Positions 47,300 through 55,603 of a stretch of 56,176 nt of DNA are shown here, in pieces. The DNA comes from Scatosoma sp045650185 (GTDB taxonomy: Bacteria > Bacillota > Clostridia > Christensenellales > Borkfalkiaceae), in contig JAZRQY010000003.1 in assembly GCA_045650185.1 (NCBI GenBank), positions 1-56,176 on the forward strand. Reading direction: 5' to 3'. The position numbers and the translations under genes were made by a program. The notes beneath the pieces were generated by a model. That model worked only from the letters and a program-made list of their open reading frames with translations. It was not told the origin of the DNA and ran no database searches. The first letter of the stretch is position 1, and each line of letters opens with the position of its first letter.

Positions 47300-47695
47300 T
47301 TATACTCTACGACGTTTGGGGGGACGGCAACCGTTGTGAGGGATGGGGGACACGTCGGTGATGAGCGTGATCTCCAAATCACACGTTGCAAGCGCACGGA
47401 TTGCAGATTCACGACCTGCACCGGGACCCTTAACGTATACTTCTACGCTGCGAAGGCCGTGTTCTTTTGCTGCCTTAGCTGCGGTTTCTGCTGCCATCTG
47501 CGCTGCGAAGGGAGTACCCTTTCTGGAACCCTTATAACCAAGGGAACCTGCGCTGGACCAAGAAATAGCATTACCTGCCATATCCGTGATGGTAACAAGC
47601 GTGTTGTTGAACGTAGACTGAATGTGAACTTGTCCTTTGTCTACCTTTTTAATTTCTTTACGCTTTCTGGAAGCGACTTTTTTAACCTGTGCCAT
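47300..47695 (-). CDS. rpsK: ribosomal protein S11
   Basis: A 131-aa small-subunit platform protein. The typical text HIQSTFNNTLVTITD, AISWSSAGSLGYKGSRKGTPFA and C-terminal HNGCRPPKRRRV are present. It lies between rpsM (19 nt) and rpsD (20 nt). Confidence 0.98.
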   Translation of the reverse strand: MAQVKKVASRKRKEIKKVDKGQVHIQSTFNNTLVTITDMAGNAISWSSAGSLGYKGSRKGTPFAAQMAAETAAKAAKEHGLRSVEVYVKGPGAGRESAIRALATCDLEITLITDVSPIPHNGCRPPKRRRV

Positions 47696-47714
47696 TACTT
47701 ATCGCTCCTCCTTC

Positions 47715-48083
47715 TTATTTCTTCTTACCTGCGATTGCGCGAGCAGGACCCTTACGCGTACGTGCGTTTCTCTTCGTGCTCTGGCCGCGAACGGGCAAGC
47801 CTTTTCTGTGACGGATGCCTCTATAGCAACCGATTTCCATAAGGCGCTTGATGTTGAGGGATACTTCGCTGCGAAGTTCACCTTCTACTCTAAGTTTGTT
47901 ATCGATATATTCTCTCAATTTGGAAACGTCGTTTTCATCGAGATCCTTTACTCTCGTATCAGGATTGATGCCCGTTTCAGCGAGAATTTTCTTGGACGTG
48001 GTCAGACCAATACCGTAAATGTAGGTAAGGCCGATTTCCACTCTCTTTTCTCTGGGTAAATCTACACCGGCAATACGTGCCAT
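47715..48083 (-). CDS. rpsM: ribosomal protein S13
   Basis: A 122-aa head protein of the 30S subunit that contacts tRNA. It starts ARIAGVDLPREKRVEIGLTYI and contains GCYRGIRHRKGLPVRGQ and a basic tail. SD GGAGG. It is the first gene of the alpha operon and follows a leader of about 350 nt that begins with its own promoter, rather than being directly joined to rpmJ. Confidence 0.98.
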   Translation of the reverse strand: MARIAGVDLPREKRVEIGLTYIYGIGLTTSKKILAETGINPDTRVKDLDENDVSKLREYIDNKLRVEGELRSEVSLNIKRLMEIGCYRGIRHRKGLPVRGQSTKRNARTRKGPARAIAGKKK

Positions 48084-48435
48084 TGATTTCTGTCCTCCGT
48101 TTGTTTTTTTAATGTTTTGTTTTTTTAGTTATATTCGAACGAACCGCCTCTTTAGCAGTGGAAAATGCCGCCAAGGTCCTGTCCGTATTGTCTTCTAAGT
48201 TGCTATTTCTTGGGATAAAAGGAAAATTTTTCCCGATAACGCAAAAGAGCGCACCAAGCCCTTTGCCTTGATTTTACATCAAAGTTGCAGGCGTGGCGTA
48301 CCACGTTTGACGAAACCGTCGATTTTACAACGAAACACGCCGAATCTCCGCCAATTTCGCGGAAATTCAGCCGTCGTTATCTCTATTTTTGGGGAAAAGT
48401 TTTCCCGAAAGCCGTCTTATCCCACATTACGGCAT
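48084..48435 (-). other. structured untranslated leader between rpmJ and rpsM
   Basis: About 350 nt without a gene, transcribed from the promoter at 48442-48470. In transcript order it holds many self-complementary blocks: GCCGT/ACGGC, GGGAAAAC-TTTTCCC, CCGC-GAAATTG-GCGG, CGTTG-TAAAAT-CGACG, CGTGG-TACG-CCACG (a UNCG-like tetraloop), TTGAT-GTAAA-ATCAA and GGAAAA/TTTTCC. The word TGTAAAATC occurs in two neighbouring hairpins. A purine-free, T- and A-rich stretch precedes the rpsM SD. I do not recognise a known r-protein leader class. Confidence 0.6.
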
Positions 48436-48441
48436 ACTACT

Positions 48442-48470
48442 ATTATAGCACACCAAAATCGGGATGTCAA
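48442..48470 (-). promoter_or_regulatory. internal promoter of the alpha operon (TTGACA-17-TATAAT)
   Basis: Perfect TTGACA (48470-48465) and perfect TATAAT (48447-48442) on the minus strand are 17 nt apart, with an extended -10 TG (TGTGC-TATAAT). The -35 starts 7 nt after the rpmJ stop codon. One of the strongest promoter matches in the window. Confidence 0.88.
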
Positions 48471-48477
48471 GCATTTT

Positions 48478-48594
48478 TTAGCCCTGTCTTTGCTTATGGC
48501 TCTTACTTTTTGAGCAAATTACCATAACTCTGCCGTTTCTTTTAATAACTTTGCACTTATCGCACATAGGTTTTACAGAAGGTCTGACTTTCAT
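48478..48594 (-). CDS. rpmJ: ribosomal protein L36
   Basis: A 38-aa zinc protein of the large subunit: MKVRPSVKPMCDKCKVIKR, then NGRVMVICSKSKSHKQRQG. Zinc ligands are C11, C14, C27 and H33. The usual form has C27 and H32 (C-x4-H); here one residue is added (C-x5-H). The start is fixed by homology and lies directly downstream of infA, as in other Firmicutes. Confidence 0.95.
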   Translation of the reverse strand: MKVRPSVKPMCDKCKVIKRNGRVMVICSKSKSHKQRQG

Positions 48595-48658
48595 TGTTTT
48601 TTCTCCTTATAATTAGAACTTCTATCTTCAAGTATTTGAAGTATATATTGCCGTAAAA

Positions 48659-48880
48659 TTACGACTTGCTGCGCCACGTAATTCTGCCTTTCGTCAGATC
48701 GTACGGGCTCATTTCCAATTTTACCGTGTCGCCTTCAATGATACGAATGTAGTTCATCTTCAGCTTACCGGAAATATATGCGGTGATAACATGACCGTTG
48801 GAAAGCTGTACCTTAAAGGTTGCGCCGGGCAACGCTTCGATTACTTTACCTTCCGCCTCGATTACATCGTCTTTAGACAC
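48659..48880 (-). CDS. infA: translation initiation factor IF-1
   Basis: A 73-aa single-OB-fold protein that binds the ribosomal A site during initiation. Canonical text: SKDDVIEAEGKVIEALPGATFKV and TVKLEMSPYDLTKGRITWR, read in parts. Placed between map and rpmJ as in Bacillus and Clostridia. Confidence 0.98.
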   Translation of the reverse strand: MSKDDVIEAEGKVIEALPGATFKVQLSNGHVITAYISGKLKMNYIRIIEGDTVKLEMSPYDLTKGRITWRSKS

Positions 48881-48917
48881 CGAAATTCCCTCCGAATTTA
48901 TTTTTTAACCGAAACCC

Positions 48918-49664
48918 TTACAAAGTAAGAATTTCAACGCCATCCTCGCGCACCACTACCGTATTTTCGTAATGCGCCGCAGGCTTACCGTCTGCTGTAA
49001 CAGCGCCCCATCCATCCGCAAGGAGTTTGGTTCGCCAAGTTCCCATCGCAATCATCGGCTCGATACACAGTACCGTACCTGCACGCAAACGCACACCCGT
49101 ACCTGCCTTCCCGTAATTAGGAACGGACGGATCTTCGTGCATTTCCCTGCCGATGCCGTGACCGGAGTAGGAACGAATTACACCGTAGCCGTGGCTCTCT
49201 GCATGTTTCTGCACTTTTGCTCCGATATCGAAAAGTGGAGTCCCTGCACGCAAGCCTTCGATTCCCTTAAAGAAACATTCTTCCGTTACCTGCACCAGCT
49301 TTTTTACGTCTTCAGAAACGTTGCCGATACAGAAGGTGCGACAGGCGTCGCCGTGATAACCGTTTTTATCCGCCACCACGTCCACGCTGACGATATCGCC
49401 ATCCTTTAAAATGGTTTCGTGGTCGGGAATTCCGTGTACCACCATTTCATTGACCGACACGCAAGCCGACGCTGGAAATCCACCGTACCCAAGACAGGAG
49501 GGATTTGCACCCGATGCGCGAATGTATCTTTCGACCAGTTCGTCCACCTCTTTAGTGCTCATACCCGGCTTGATTTTCGAGCCGACAAAATCCAAAGTTT
49601 CCTTTACGATTTTGCAAGCCTCGCGTATGCGATCAATTTCTTTTTCACTTTTTATGAAAATCAT
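48918..49664 (-). CDS. map: methionine aminopeptidase, type I
   Basis: Removes the initiator Met from new proteins. 248 aa. Metal ligands sit in VSVDVVADKNGYHGDACRTF (two Asp), SGHGIGREMHEDP (His) and VLCIEPMIAMG (Glu), with the last Glu in the C-terminal VVREDGVEILT. It follows adk with a 1-nt gap, so the two are translationally linked. Confidence 0.97.
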   Translation of the reverse strand: MIFIKSEKEIDRIREACKIVKETLDFVGSKIKPGMSTKEVDELVERYIRASGANPSCLGYGGFPASACVSVNEMVVHGIPDHETILKDGDIVSVDVVADKNGYHGDACRTFCIGNVSEDVKKLVQVTEECFFKGIEGLRAGTPLFDIGAKVQKHAESHGYGVIRSYSGHGIGREMHEDPSVPNYGKAGTGVRLRAGTVLCIEPMIAMGTWRTKLLADGWGAVTADGKPAAHYENTVVVREDGVEILTL

Positions 49665-49665
49665 A

Positions 49666-50301
49666 TCAATTCTTCAAAGCTTCCAGTCTTTCACGAATTT
49701 CCGCAAAAACTTCCGTCGGCGTCGCATCCCCTTGCACGTTAATCAGCAAACCCTTTTTCGTGTAATACTCGATCAAGGGAGCCGTCTGCGCACGGTACAC
49801 GTTTAAACGGCTTTGGACCGTTTCAGCGTTGTCGTCCTTGCGTTGGAATAACTCGCCACCGCACTTTTCGCAGGTAGTCTTACCGTTTAAGCGAGAAACG
49901 TGATAGCTCTCACCACAGTCCTTACATACCCGCCTACCGCAAAGTCTTGCCATCAAAAGAGAGGTATCAATATTGATATTGATCACCGCATCGATTTTCG
50001 TCCATTTGGACAAAGCTTCCGCTTGCGGAATAGTGCGAGGAAATCCGTCCAGCATGAAACCGTTCTTTTTGCAATCCTCTTGCTCTAAGCGGTTCTCCAC
50101 GATTTGACAAGTGACGTCGTCAGGAACAAGCTGTCCCTTATCGATATACGTTTTTGCAATCACACCTATCGGCGTTTTTTCTTGCATGTTTGCTCTGAAA
50201 ATATCGCCTGTAGAAATATGCAAGACACCATACGCGTCAGTAATCATAGACGCTTGCGTACCTTTGCCTGCGCCAGGCGCGCCGAGTAAAATAATATTCA
50301 T
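49666..50301 (-). CDS. adk: adenylate kinase (zinc-lid form)
   Basis: Interconverts ATP, AMP and ADP. 211 aa. P-loop GAPGAGKGTQA (7-17), the LDGFPRT motif, and a lid with four Cys (CKDCGESYH ... CEKCGG), the zinc-binding lid common in Gram-positive bacteria. It lies 76 nt after secY. Confidence 0.98.
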   Translation of the reverse strand: MNIILLGAPGAGKGTQASMITDAYGVLHISTGDIFRANMQEKTPIGVIAKTYIDKGQLVPDDVTCQIVENRLEQEDCKKNGFMLDGFPRTIPQAEALSKWTKIDAVININIDTSLLMARLCGRRVCKDCGESYHVSRLNGKTTCEKCGGELFQRKDDNAETVQSRLNVYRAQTAPLIEYYTKKGLLINVQGDATPTEVFAEIRERLEALKN

Positions 50302-50377
50302 AGCACTATACTCCGCACAATGATTTTCGAAGCTAACCTTGCGGTTGGGTTACAACCGCAAAGTCTTTGTCAGCATC

Positions 50378-51715
50378 TTACTTTAAGAACCCTTTGTAGT
50401 TCTTCATCATCAGCTGCGCTTGCAACTGCTTTTCAAATTCCATAGCCGTAGATACGACGATGAGAATACCCGTTGTCGAGAATACGTTAACAAGGTCAAG
50501 CGAAACGAAGGAGAATACTACCGAAGGAACGAACGCGATCAACGACAAGTAAATTGCGCCGAACAACGTAATTCTGTTGGAAATCTTCTTCAGATAGTTT
50601 TCCGTTGCTTTACCGGGACGAATACCCTGAATAAAGCCGCCGTTCTGCTGGATGTTCTTGGAAACGTCTTCCGGATTGAACTGCATCTGCGCATAGAAGA
50701 ACGAGAATGCAAAAATCAACAAGCAAAGTACGGTAGAGTAGATAACTACGCCCCATTCGTTCGAGGACGAACCACTCATCCATTCCGCCCACCATCTTGC
50801 AAAGCCGTTGTTACCGCCGTTGATCATACTGCCGATCAACTGAGGGAACGAAAGGATGGAGAAGGAGAAGATAAGAGGCATAACGCCGCTACCTGCGATA
50901 CGGATAGGAATGTTGGAGGACTGACCACCATACATTTTTCTACCCTTAATCTGCTTCGCATACTGTACGGGAACTCTTCTTTCGGAAAGGTCTACGTAAA
51001 CGATTGCAAAGAAGATTACCGTTGCAACCAATGCGAATACGACCACGGAAACGATTGCCTTAATACCATCGCTGTCCGTACCGAAGTTGGTGATTTTATC
51101 AAGCAACAACTGACCAGCCGTAGCAACGATACCTACGTAGATGATCATCGATTGACCGTTACCTACGCCGTAGTCGGTAATTCTTTCACCGATCCACATA
51201 ACCAGCATCGCGCCTGCCGTATACAAAATCGTCATGAATGCGCCCGTCATAAACTTGCCGAACGCCGTATCGCCGCCAAAGAACTGGGTTCTTAAAGCGC
51301 CTTCGCTGCTTGCGAAAGAAACGATAATACCGATGGATTGAACCACCGCCAAAACGATAGTCAAATATCTGGTATATTGCGCAATCTTCTTACGGCCCTC
51401 TTCGCCTTGTTTGGAAAGTCTTTCAAGGGCAGGGATACCAACACCCAACAGCTGCATGATAATCGAAGCGTTAATGTAGGGCCCAATACCAAGCGCAAAA
51501 AGCGTACCTTGGGAAAGCGCGCCACCAGTAACGCCGCTCATCAGCGTCAGGAAGTCGTTGCCGCCATCTTTAATAAAGCCTTCAAAGGTCGATCTGTCCA
51601 AACCGGGAACGGGAATAAAACAGCCAATACGGAAAACCAAAAGCAACAAGAGCATCATATAGACCTTGTGGCGGATTTCCTTGACTTTAAATGCATTAAT
51701 TAGAGTTTTTAACAT
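50378..51715 (-). CDS. secY: protein translocase subunit SecY
   Basis: Central channel of the Sec translocon in the cytoplasmic membrane. 445 aa with ten membrane segments. Typical motifs include GIGPYINASIIMQLL (TM2 region), ERRVPVQYAKQIKG and IRPGKATENYLKKI. A 118-nt untranslated stretch with two hairpins separates it from rplO. Confidence 0.98.
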   Translation of the reverse strand: MLKTLINAFKVKEIRHKVYMMLLLLLVFRIGCFIPVPGLDRSTFEGFIKDGGNDFLTLMSGVTGGALSQGTLFALGIGPYINASIIMQLLGVGIPALERLSKQGEEGRKKIAQYTRYLTIVLAVVQSIGIIVSFASSEGALRTQFFGGDTAFGKFMTGAFMTILYTAGAMLVMWIGERITDYGVGNGQSMIIYVGIVATAGQLLLDKITNFGTDSDGIKAIVSVVVFALVATVIFFAIVYVDLSERRVPVQYAKQIKGRKMYGGQSSNIPIRIAGSGVMPLIFSFSILSFPQLIGSMINGGNNGFARWWAEWMSGSSSNEWGVVIYSTVLCLLIFAFSFFYAQMQFNPEDVSKNIQQNGGFIQGIRPGKATENYLKKISNRITLFGAIYLSLIAFVPSVVFSFVSLDLVNVFSTTGILIVVSTAMEFEKQLQAQLMMKNYKGFLK

Positions 51716-51833
51716 TTTTTTCTCCGTTGAAAGTTTTTACTCACCTTCCGCAACAGAAGCGCGGAAGCTGTGGGGAGAAATAATGCGAACTACGGAAAAC
51801 CGCATATAGCGATTTTCCGCGTCACAATTTCTT
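51716..51833 (-). other. rplO-secY intergenic region with two hairpins
   Basis: On the minus strand CGGAAAA/TTTTCCG (51819-51813 with 51799-51793) and CTTCCGC/GCGGAAG (51767-51761 with 51751-51745) form two perfect 7-bp stems. Neither is followed by a T run, so they are unlikely to be terminators. Confidence 0.5.
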
Positions 51834-52280
51834 TTAAAGGACTTCTGCCGTGCCCTGTGCTGCTTCGATAGCAGCCTTTGCGGAAGCAGAGAACTTTGCA
51901 GCCTTAACGGTGAGTGCAACGTTCAATTCGCCGTCGCCAAGCACCTTCAACCCACAGTTGTTCTTTACTACCTTTGCAAGGCCATTTTCCATAACGAAGC
52001 CATAGTCAACCACCGTGCCTGCAGGAAGTTCTGCAAGGTCAGCAAGGTTTACGATTACGTATACTTTCTTACCAACGTGGTTAAAACCTCTCTTAGGTAC
52101 GCGACGAGCGATGGGCATCTGACCACCTTCGAAGCCGGGACGTACACCGCCACCGGAACGAGCCCATTGACCTTTGTGACCCTTACCGGACGTCTTACCT
52201 AAGCCGGAACCAATACCGCGACCCAATCTCTTAGGCGCTTTGGTAGCCCCTTCTGCAGGGGAAAGAGTATCAATTCTCAT
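51834..52280 (-). CDS. rplO: ribosomal protein L15
   Basis: A 148-aa late-assembly protein of the 50S subunit. Gly-rich N-terminus with RLGRGIGSGLGKTSGKGHKGQ, then GFEGGQMPIARRVPKRGF. It follows rpmD by 12 nt. Confidence 0.98.
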   Translation of the reverse strand: MRIDTLSPAEGATKAPKRLGRGIGSGLGKTSGKGHKGQWARSGGGVRPGFEGGQMPIARRVPKRGFNHVGKKVYVIVNLADLAELPAGTVVDYGFVMENGLAKVVKNNCGLKVLGDGELNVALTVKAAKFSASAKAAIEAAQGTAEVL

Positions 52281-52292
52281 TGCTGTATCTCC

Positions 52293-52472
52293 TTAAACGT
52301 TTTCTACCTTGACGAGATGCGCAACCTTCGCGATCATGCCGCGAACGGACGCATTATCCTCAAGCTCGCTGGAGGAACGGATTTTCTTCAGACCCAAAGC
52401 CGCAACCGTGCCCTTTACGGACGCAATTTGACCGATGGTGCTTTTAACAAGCGTAACTTTAATCTTAGCCAT
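52293..52472 (-). CDS. rpmD: ribosomal protein L30
   Basis: A 59-aa 50S protein starting MAKIKVTLVKSTIGQIASV. The ATG at 52472 is preferred over one five codons upstream because SD GGAGG overlaps that upstream codon region and the shorter start matches the family. Confidence 0.96.
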   Translation of the reverse strand: MAKIKVTLVKSTIGQIASVKGTVAALGLKKIRSSSELEDNASVRGMIAKVAHLVKVENV

Positions 52473-52490
52473 TTCTCTATCCTCCAACTA

Positions 52491-53018
52491 TTAGCTACGA
52501 ATTTCCTCAACCGTCTTACCGCGGAGCGCAGCAACCTGTTCAACGGACTTGAGTTCCTTCAAGCCTTCGATTGCAGCCTTAACGCAGTTGCCGGGGTTCT
52601 GAGAACCATGGGACTTCGTTCTGATGTTCTTAATACCTACGGCTTCCATAACCGCACGGACGGGACCGCCCGCGATAACACCAGTACCTTCTGCAGCAGG
52701 CATCATAAGGACAGCGCCACGGCCGAACTTACCGATAACCTGATGAGGAATCGTACCGTCTACGATGGATACGGATACCATGTTTTTCTTTGCTCTCAAA
52801 GTAGCCTTTTCGATTGCTTCGGGTACTTCCTTAGCCTTACCCGTTGCAACGCCGATCTTGCCCTTGCCGTCGCCAACGATTACCAGAGCAGCAAAACGCA
52901 TGTTCTTACCACCCTTAACAACCTTCGTTACGCGGTTAACTTCAATAAGCTTTTTAATAAGACCGTCGTCTTCAGCTTGTCTTCTCTGAGGTCTTCTTTC
53001 TCTTTTTTCGTCTGCCAT
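52491..53018 (-). CDS. rpsE: ribosomal protein S5
   Basis: A 175-aa small-subunit protein involved in decoding accuracy. Canonical text: VNRVTKVVKGGKNMRFAAL, VVGDGKGKIGVATGKAKEV-like text, and KSHGSQNPGNCVKA. The ATG at 53018 (after SD AAGGAG) is preferred over an in-frame GTG 9 nt upstream. Confidence 0.97.
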   Translation of the reverse strand: MADEKRERRPQRRQAEDDGLIKKLIEVNRVTKVVKGGKNMRFAALVIVGDGKGKIGVATGKAKEVPEAIEKATLRAKKNMVSVSIVDGTIPHQVIGKFGRGAVLMMPAAEGTGVIAGGPVRAVMEAVGIKNIRTKSHGSQNPGNCVKAAIEGLKELKSVEQVAALRGKTVEEIRS

Positions 53019-53030
53019 TGTACCCACTCC

Positions 53031-53414
53031 TTAGAAATTAAGTCCGGCTTCTCTTGCGCCGTCCGCAACTGCCTTTACACGACCGGTGTAAAGATAGCCG
53101 CCTCTGTCGAATACGACTGCCGTCACGCCTTTTTCCATTGCACGCTGAGCAGCGATCGTACCAACGACCTTTGCTGCATCCGTCTTGGAAAGACCTGCGA
53201 TCTGTTCTTTTACAGCTTTATCCATGGTAGAAGCAGCCGCGATGGTGATACCACCCTTTTCGTTGCCTGCTCTATCGTCGATAACCTGTACGTAGATGTG
53301 GTTAAGGCTTCTGTAAACGTTCATACGGGGCGTTTCAGCGGTTCCCGTAATCGACTTTCTGACGCGTGCATGGCGTCTTTGTCTTACCGAATTTTTATCA
53401 ATTTTGGAAATCAT
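53031..53414 (-). CDS. rplR: ribosomal protein L18
   Basis: A 127-aa 5S rRNA-binding protein. RQRRHARVRKSITGTAETPR and the C-terminal FDRGGYLYTGRVKAVADGARE are typical. SD AAGGAG before the ATG; 12-nt gaps on both sides. Confidence 0.97.
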   Translation of the reverse strand: MISKIDKNSVRQRRHARVRKSITGTAETPRMNVYRSLNHIYVQVIDDRAGNEKGGITIAAASTMDKAVKEQIAGLSKTDAAKVVGTIAAQRAMEKGVTAVVFDRGGYLYTGRVKAVADGAREAGLNF

Positions 53415-53426
53415 ACTTTACGCTCC

Positions 53427-53975
53427 TTATTTCTTACCTTTACCGGACGTCTTACCTTCCTTACGTTCGATTACTTCGCCCTTATAGCGAATACCGTATC
53501 CGTGGTAAGGTTCGGGAAGTCTGATAGCTCTGATGTTAGCAGCAACCTGACCGACTACTTCCTTGTTGATACCGGAAACCGTCACTTCCGTAAGCGCAGG
53601 GCAAGCGAAGGTGATTCCTTCGGGTGCAACTACTTCTACGGGGTGGGAGAAACCAACGTTCAAAACAAGCTTGTTGCCCTGAACGGCTGCCTTCCAACCT
53701 ACACCTTTGATTTCAAGCGTACGAACGAAACCTTCCGTTACGCCGGTTACCATACCTTGAAGCAACGCTCTGTAAAGGCCGTGCTTTGCGTTGGTATCAG
53801 CTGCGTTGTCAAGAGCCTTTACTACAAGGTTCGTGCCTTCCGTTTCGATACCGATGTTGCCGACAACTTCACGGGAAAGAGTACCCTTAGGGCCCTTTAC
53901 CGTAACGACGCCGTTTGCGAATTCTACTACCACGCCAGCGGGAAGGGCGATGGGCATTTTACCAATTCTAGACAT
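53427..53975 (-). CDS. rplF: ribosomal protein L6
   Basis: A 182-aa 50S protein near the factor-binding centre. Starts SRIGKMPIALPAGV; C-terminal LPEPYHGYGIRYKGEVI and a basic tail are canonical. Confidence 0.98.
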   Translation of the reverse strand: MSRIGKMPIALPAGVVVEFANGVVTVKGPKGTLSREVVGNIGIETEGTNLVVKALDNAADTNAKHGLYRALLQGMVTGVTEGFVRTLEIKGVGWKAAVQGNKLVLNVGFSHPVEVVAPEGITFACPALTEVTVSGINKEVVGQVAANIRAIRLPEPYHGYGIRYKGEVIERKEGKTSGKGKK

Positions 53976-53993
53976 AGTTCACACCCTCCTTCC

Positions 53994-54383
53994 TTACCAA
54001 ACGTAGCAAAGTACTTCGCCGCCAACGTTGTTTGCTTTCGCATTCTTACCGGTCATAACGCCCTTGTTGGTGGACAGGATTACAGTACCGAAACCACCAA
54101 GGATTCTGGGCATATTTTCAACGTCTGCATAGTTTCTAAGACCAGGTCTGGAAACTCTCTGCAAGCCGCTGATAACCGATTTCTTATCAACGTATTTAAG
54201 AGTAATTACAATCTTACCGTTATAACCGTCTTCAACGATTTTAACGTCCTTAACCCAACCTTCGTTGAGAAGGATTTCCGCAATCGACTTCTTCATGTTG
54301 GAAGCGGGAACTTCCACGCTTTCCTTGTTCGATTTGATTGCGTTTCTGATTCTAGTAAGCATATCTGCGATAGGATCCGTCAT
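53994..54383 (-). CDS. rpsH: ribosomal protein S8
   Basis: A 129-aa 16S-binding protein. TDPIADMLTRIRNAIKSNKE and the C-terminal LSTNKGVMTGKNAKANNVGGE (read in parts) are typical. SD GGAGG. Confidence 0.98.
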   Translation of the reverse strand: MTDPIADMLTRIRNAIKSNKESVEVPASNMKKSIAEILLNEGWVKDVKIVEDGYNGKIVITLKYVDKKSVISGLQRVSRPGLRNYADVENMPRILGGFGTVILSTNKGVMTGKNAKANNVGGEVLCYVW

Positions 54384-54398
54384 TTCTTTTACCTCCTA

Positions 54399-54584
54399 TT
54401 ACCAGCTCGACTTGTGAACGCCGGGGATTTCCCCTTTGTATGCAAGATTACGGAAGCAAATACGGCAAATACCGTACTTTCTCAAAACCGAGTGAGGTCT
54501 ACCGCAAATGCTGCATCTCGTGTAAGCTCTCGTAGAGAACTTGGGCGTCTTTTGCTGTTTATTAATCATAGACTTCTTTGCCAT
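54399..54584 (-). CDS. rpsN: ribosomal protein S14, zinc (type Z) form
   Basis: A 61-aa 30S protein with four zinc Cys: C24, C27, C40 and C43 (CSICGRPH, then CRICFRN). The short zinc form is the standard one in Gram-positive bacteria. Confidence 0.98.
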   Translation of the reverse strand: MAKKSMINKQQKTPKFSTRAYTRCSICGRPHSVLRKYGICRICFRNLAYKGEIPGVHKSSW

Positions 54585-54596
54585 TGTCGTATCTCC

Positions 54597-55154
54597 TTAC
54601 TTCTTGAAAGGCATACCGAGCGCTCTCAAAAGCTCTCTTGCCTCTTCGTCCGTGTTCGCGGTGGTGACGATTGCGACGTCCATACCTCTGATCTTTTCAA
54701 CCTGATCATACGTGATTTCGGGGAAGATCAGCTGTTCTTTCAAACCAACCGAGTAGTTGCCGCGTCCATCGAATGCCTTATCGGGTACACCGCGGAAGTC
54801 GCGGAGACGAGGAAGTGCGATGGATACGAACTTGTCGTAGAAGTTATACATTCTTTCACCGCGAAGGGTTACCTTGATACCAACGGTCTGACCTTCACGA
54901 ACCTTGAAGTTCGCAACGGATTTTTTAGCCTTCGTAAGGATAGGCTGCTGACCGGAAATCATCTTGATTTCGTTTTCGATCGTCTGGATGGACTTCGCGT
55001 TGTCCTTGATGTCGCCAAGACCGGTGTTGATAACGATCTTCACCAGCTTAGGGCATTGCATCACGGACGTGTAGCCGAATTTTTTCATAAGGTAAGGTAC
55101 TACTTCTTTTTCGTACTTTTCCTTGACTCTGTTTTTATAAACTTTCTCTGCCAT
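54597..55154 (-). CDS. rplE: ribosomal protein L5
   Basis: A 185-aa 5S rRNA-binding protein. VMQCPKLVKIVINTGLGD, the GQQPILTKAKKSVANFKVRE region and the C-terminal DVAIVTTANTDEEARELLRA are typical. Confidence 0.98.
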   Translation of the reverse strand: MAEKVYKNRVKEKYEKEVVPYLMKKFGYTSVMQCPKLVKIVINTGLGDIKDNAKSIQTIENEIKMISGQQPILTKAKKSVANFKVREGQTVGIKVTLRGERMYNFYDKFVSIALPRLRDFRGVPDKAFDGRGNYSVGLKEQLIFPEITYDQVEKIRGMDVAIVTTANTDEEARELLRALGMPFKK

Positions 55155-55168
55155 ATTCGTCTACCTCA

Positions 55169-55585
55169 TTATTCCTTATCCGCAGTTTCAACGGTTTCTG
55201 CCTTAGGCGCGCGCTTTCTGGTTCTCTTCTTAGGCGCTTCTTCTACTACAGCGGCTTTAGCCGACTTCTTAGCGAATGCCTTATCAAGAACTGCGCCGCA
55301 CTTACATACGCGGACCTTCTTCCCGTCAACTTCTGCATGCTTAACGCGGGTAGCCTTACCGCAGGTAGGGCAAACAACCATTACGTTGGAAGCATCGATG
55401 GGACCGGGTTTGGAAACGATTTCGCTCGTTTCGTTAGCTTTTCTTGCTCTCTGGTGTTTCTTCTGAATGCGAACACCTTCAACTACTACCGTATTTGCTT
55501 TGGGGGACGTGGCAAGGACTTTTCCCTGTACGCCTTTATCTTTACCGGCAATTACAAGTACGTTATCATTTACTTTTACGTTCAT
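55169..55585 (-). CDS. rplX: ribosomal protein L24 with zinc-ribbon and basic tail
   Basis: A 50S assembly initiator. The first 100 residues are ordinary L24 (KVNDNVLVIAGKDKGVQGKVL, KKHQRARKANETSEIVSKPG, CPTCGKATRV). The C-terminus adds CKCGA, completing a CxxC...CxC zinc ribbon, and then a tail of about 35 residues rich in Lys, Arg, Ala and Glu (KKRTRKRAPKAE). Total 138 aa against the usual 101-105. The ATG at 55585 is preferred over one six codons upstream because SD GGAGG precedes it. Confidence 0.95.
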   Translation of the reverse strand: MNVKVNDNVLVIAGKDKGVQGKVLATSPKANTVVVEGVRIQKKHQRARKANETSEIVSKPGPIDASNVMVVCPTCGKATRVKHAEVDGKKVRVCKCGAVLDKAFAKKSAKAAVVEEAPKKRTRKRAPKAETVETADKE

Positions 55586-55603
55586 TGTTTTAGTCCTCCT
55601 CAA

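Noticed and set aside
52317..55466. A 1049-codon open frame on the + strand opposite the spc ribosomal genes
   Set aside because: It runs antisense through a dozen clear ribosomal protein genes. Long antisense frames arise from codon bias; it has no family resemblance, no RBS and no promoter of its own.
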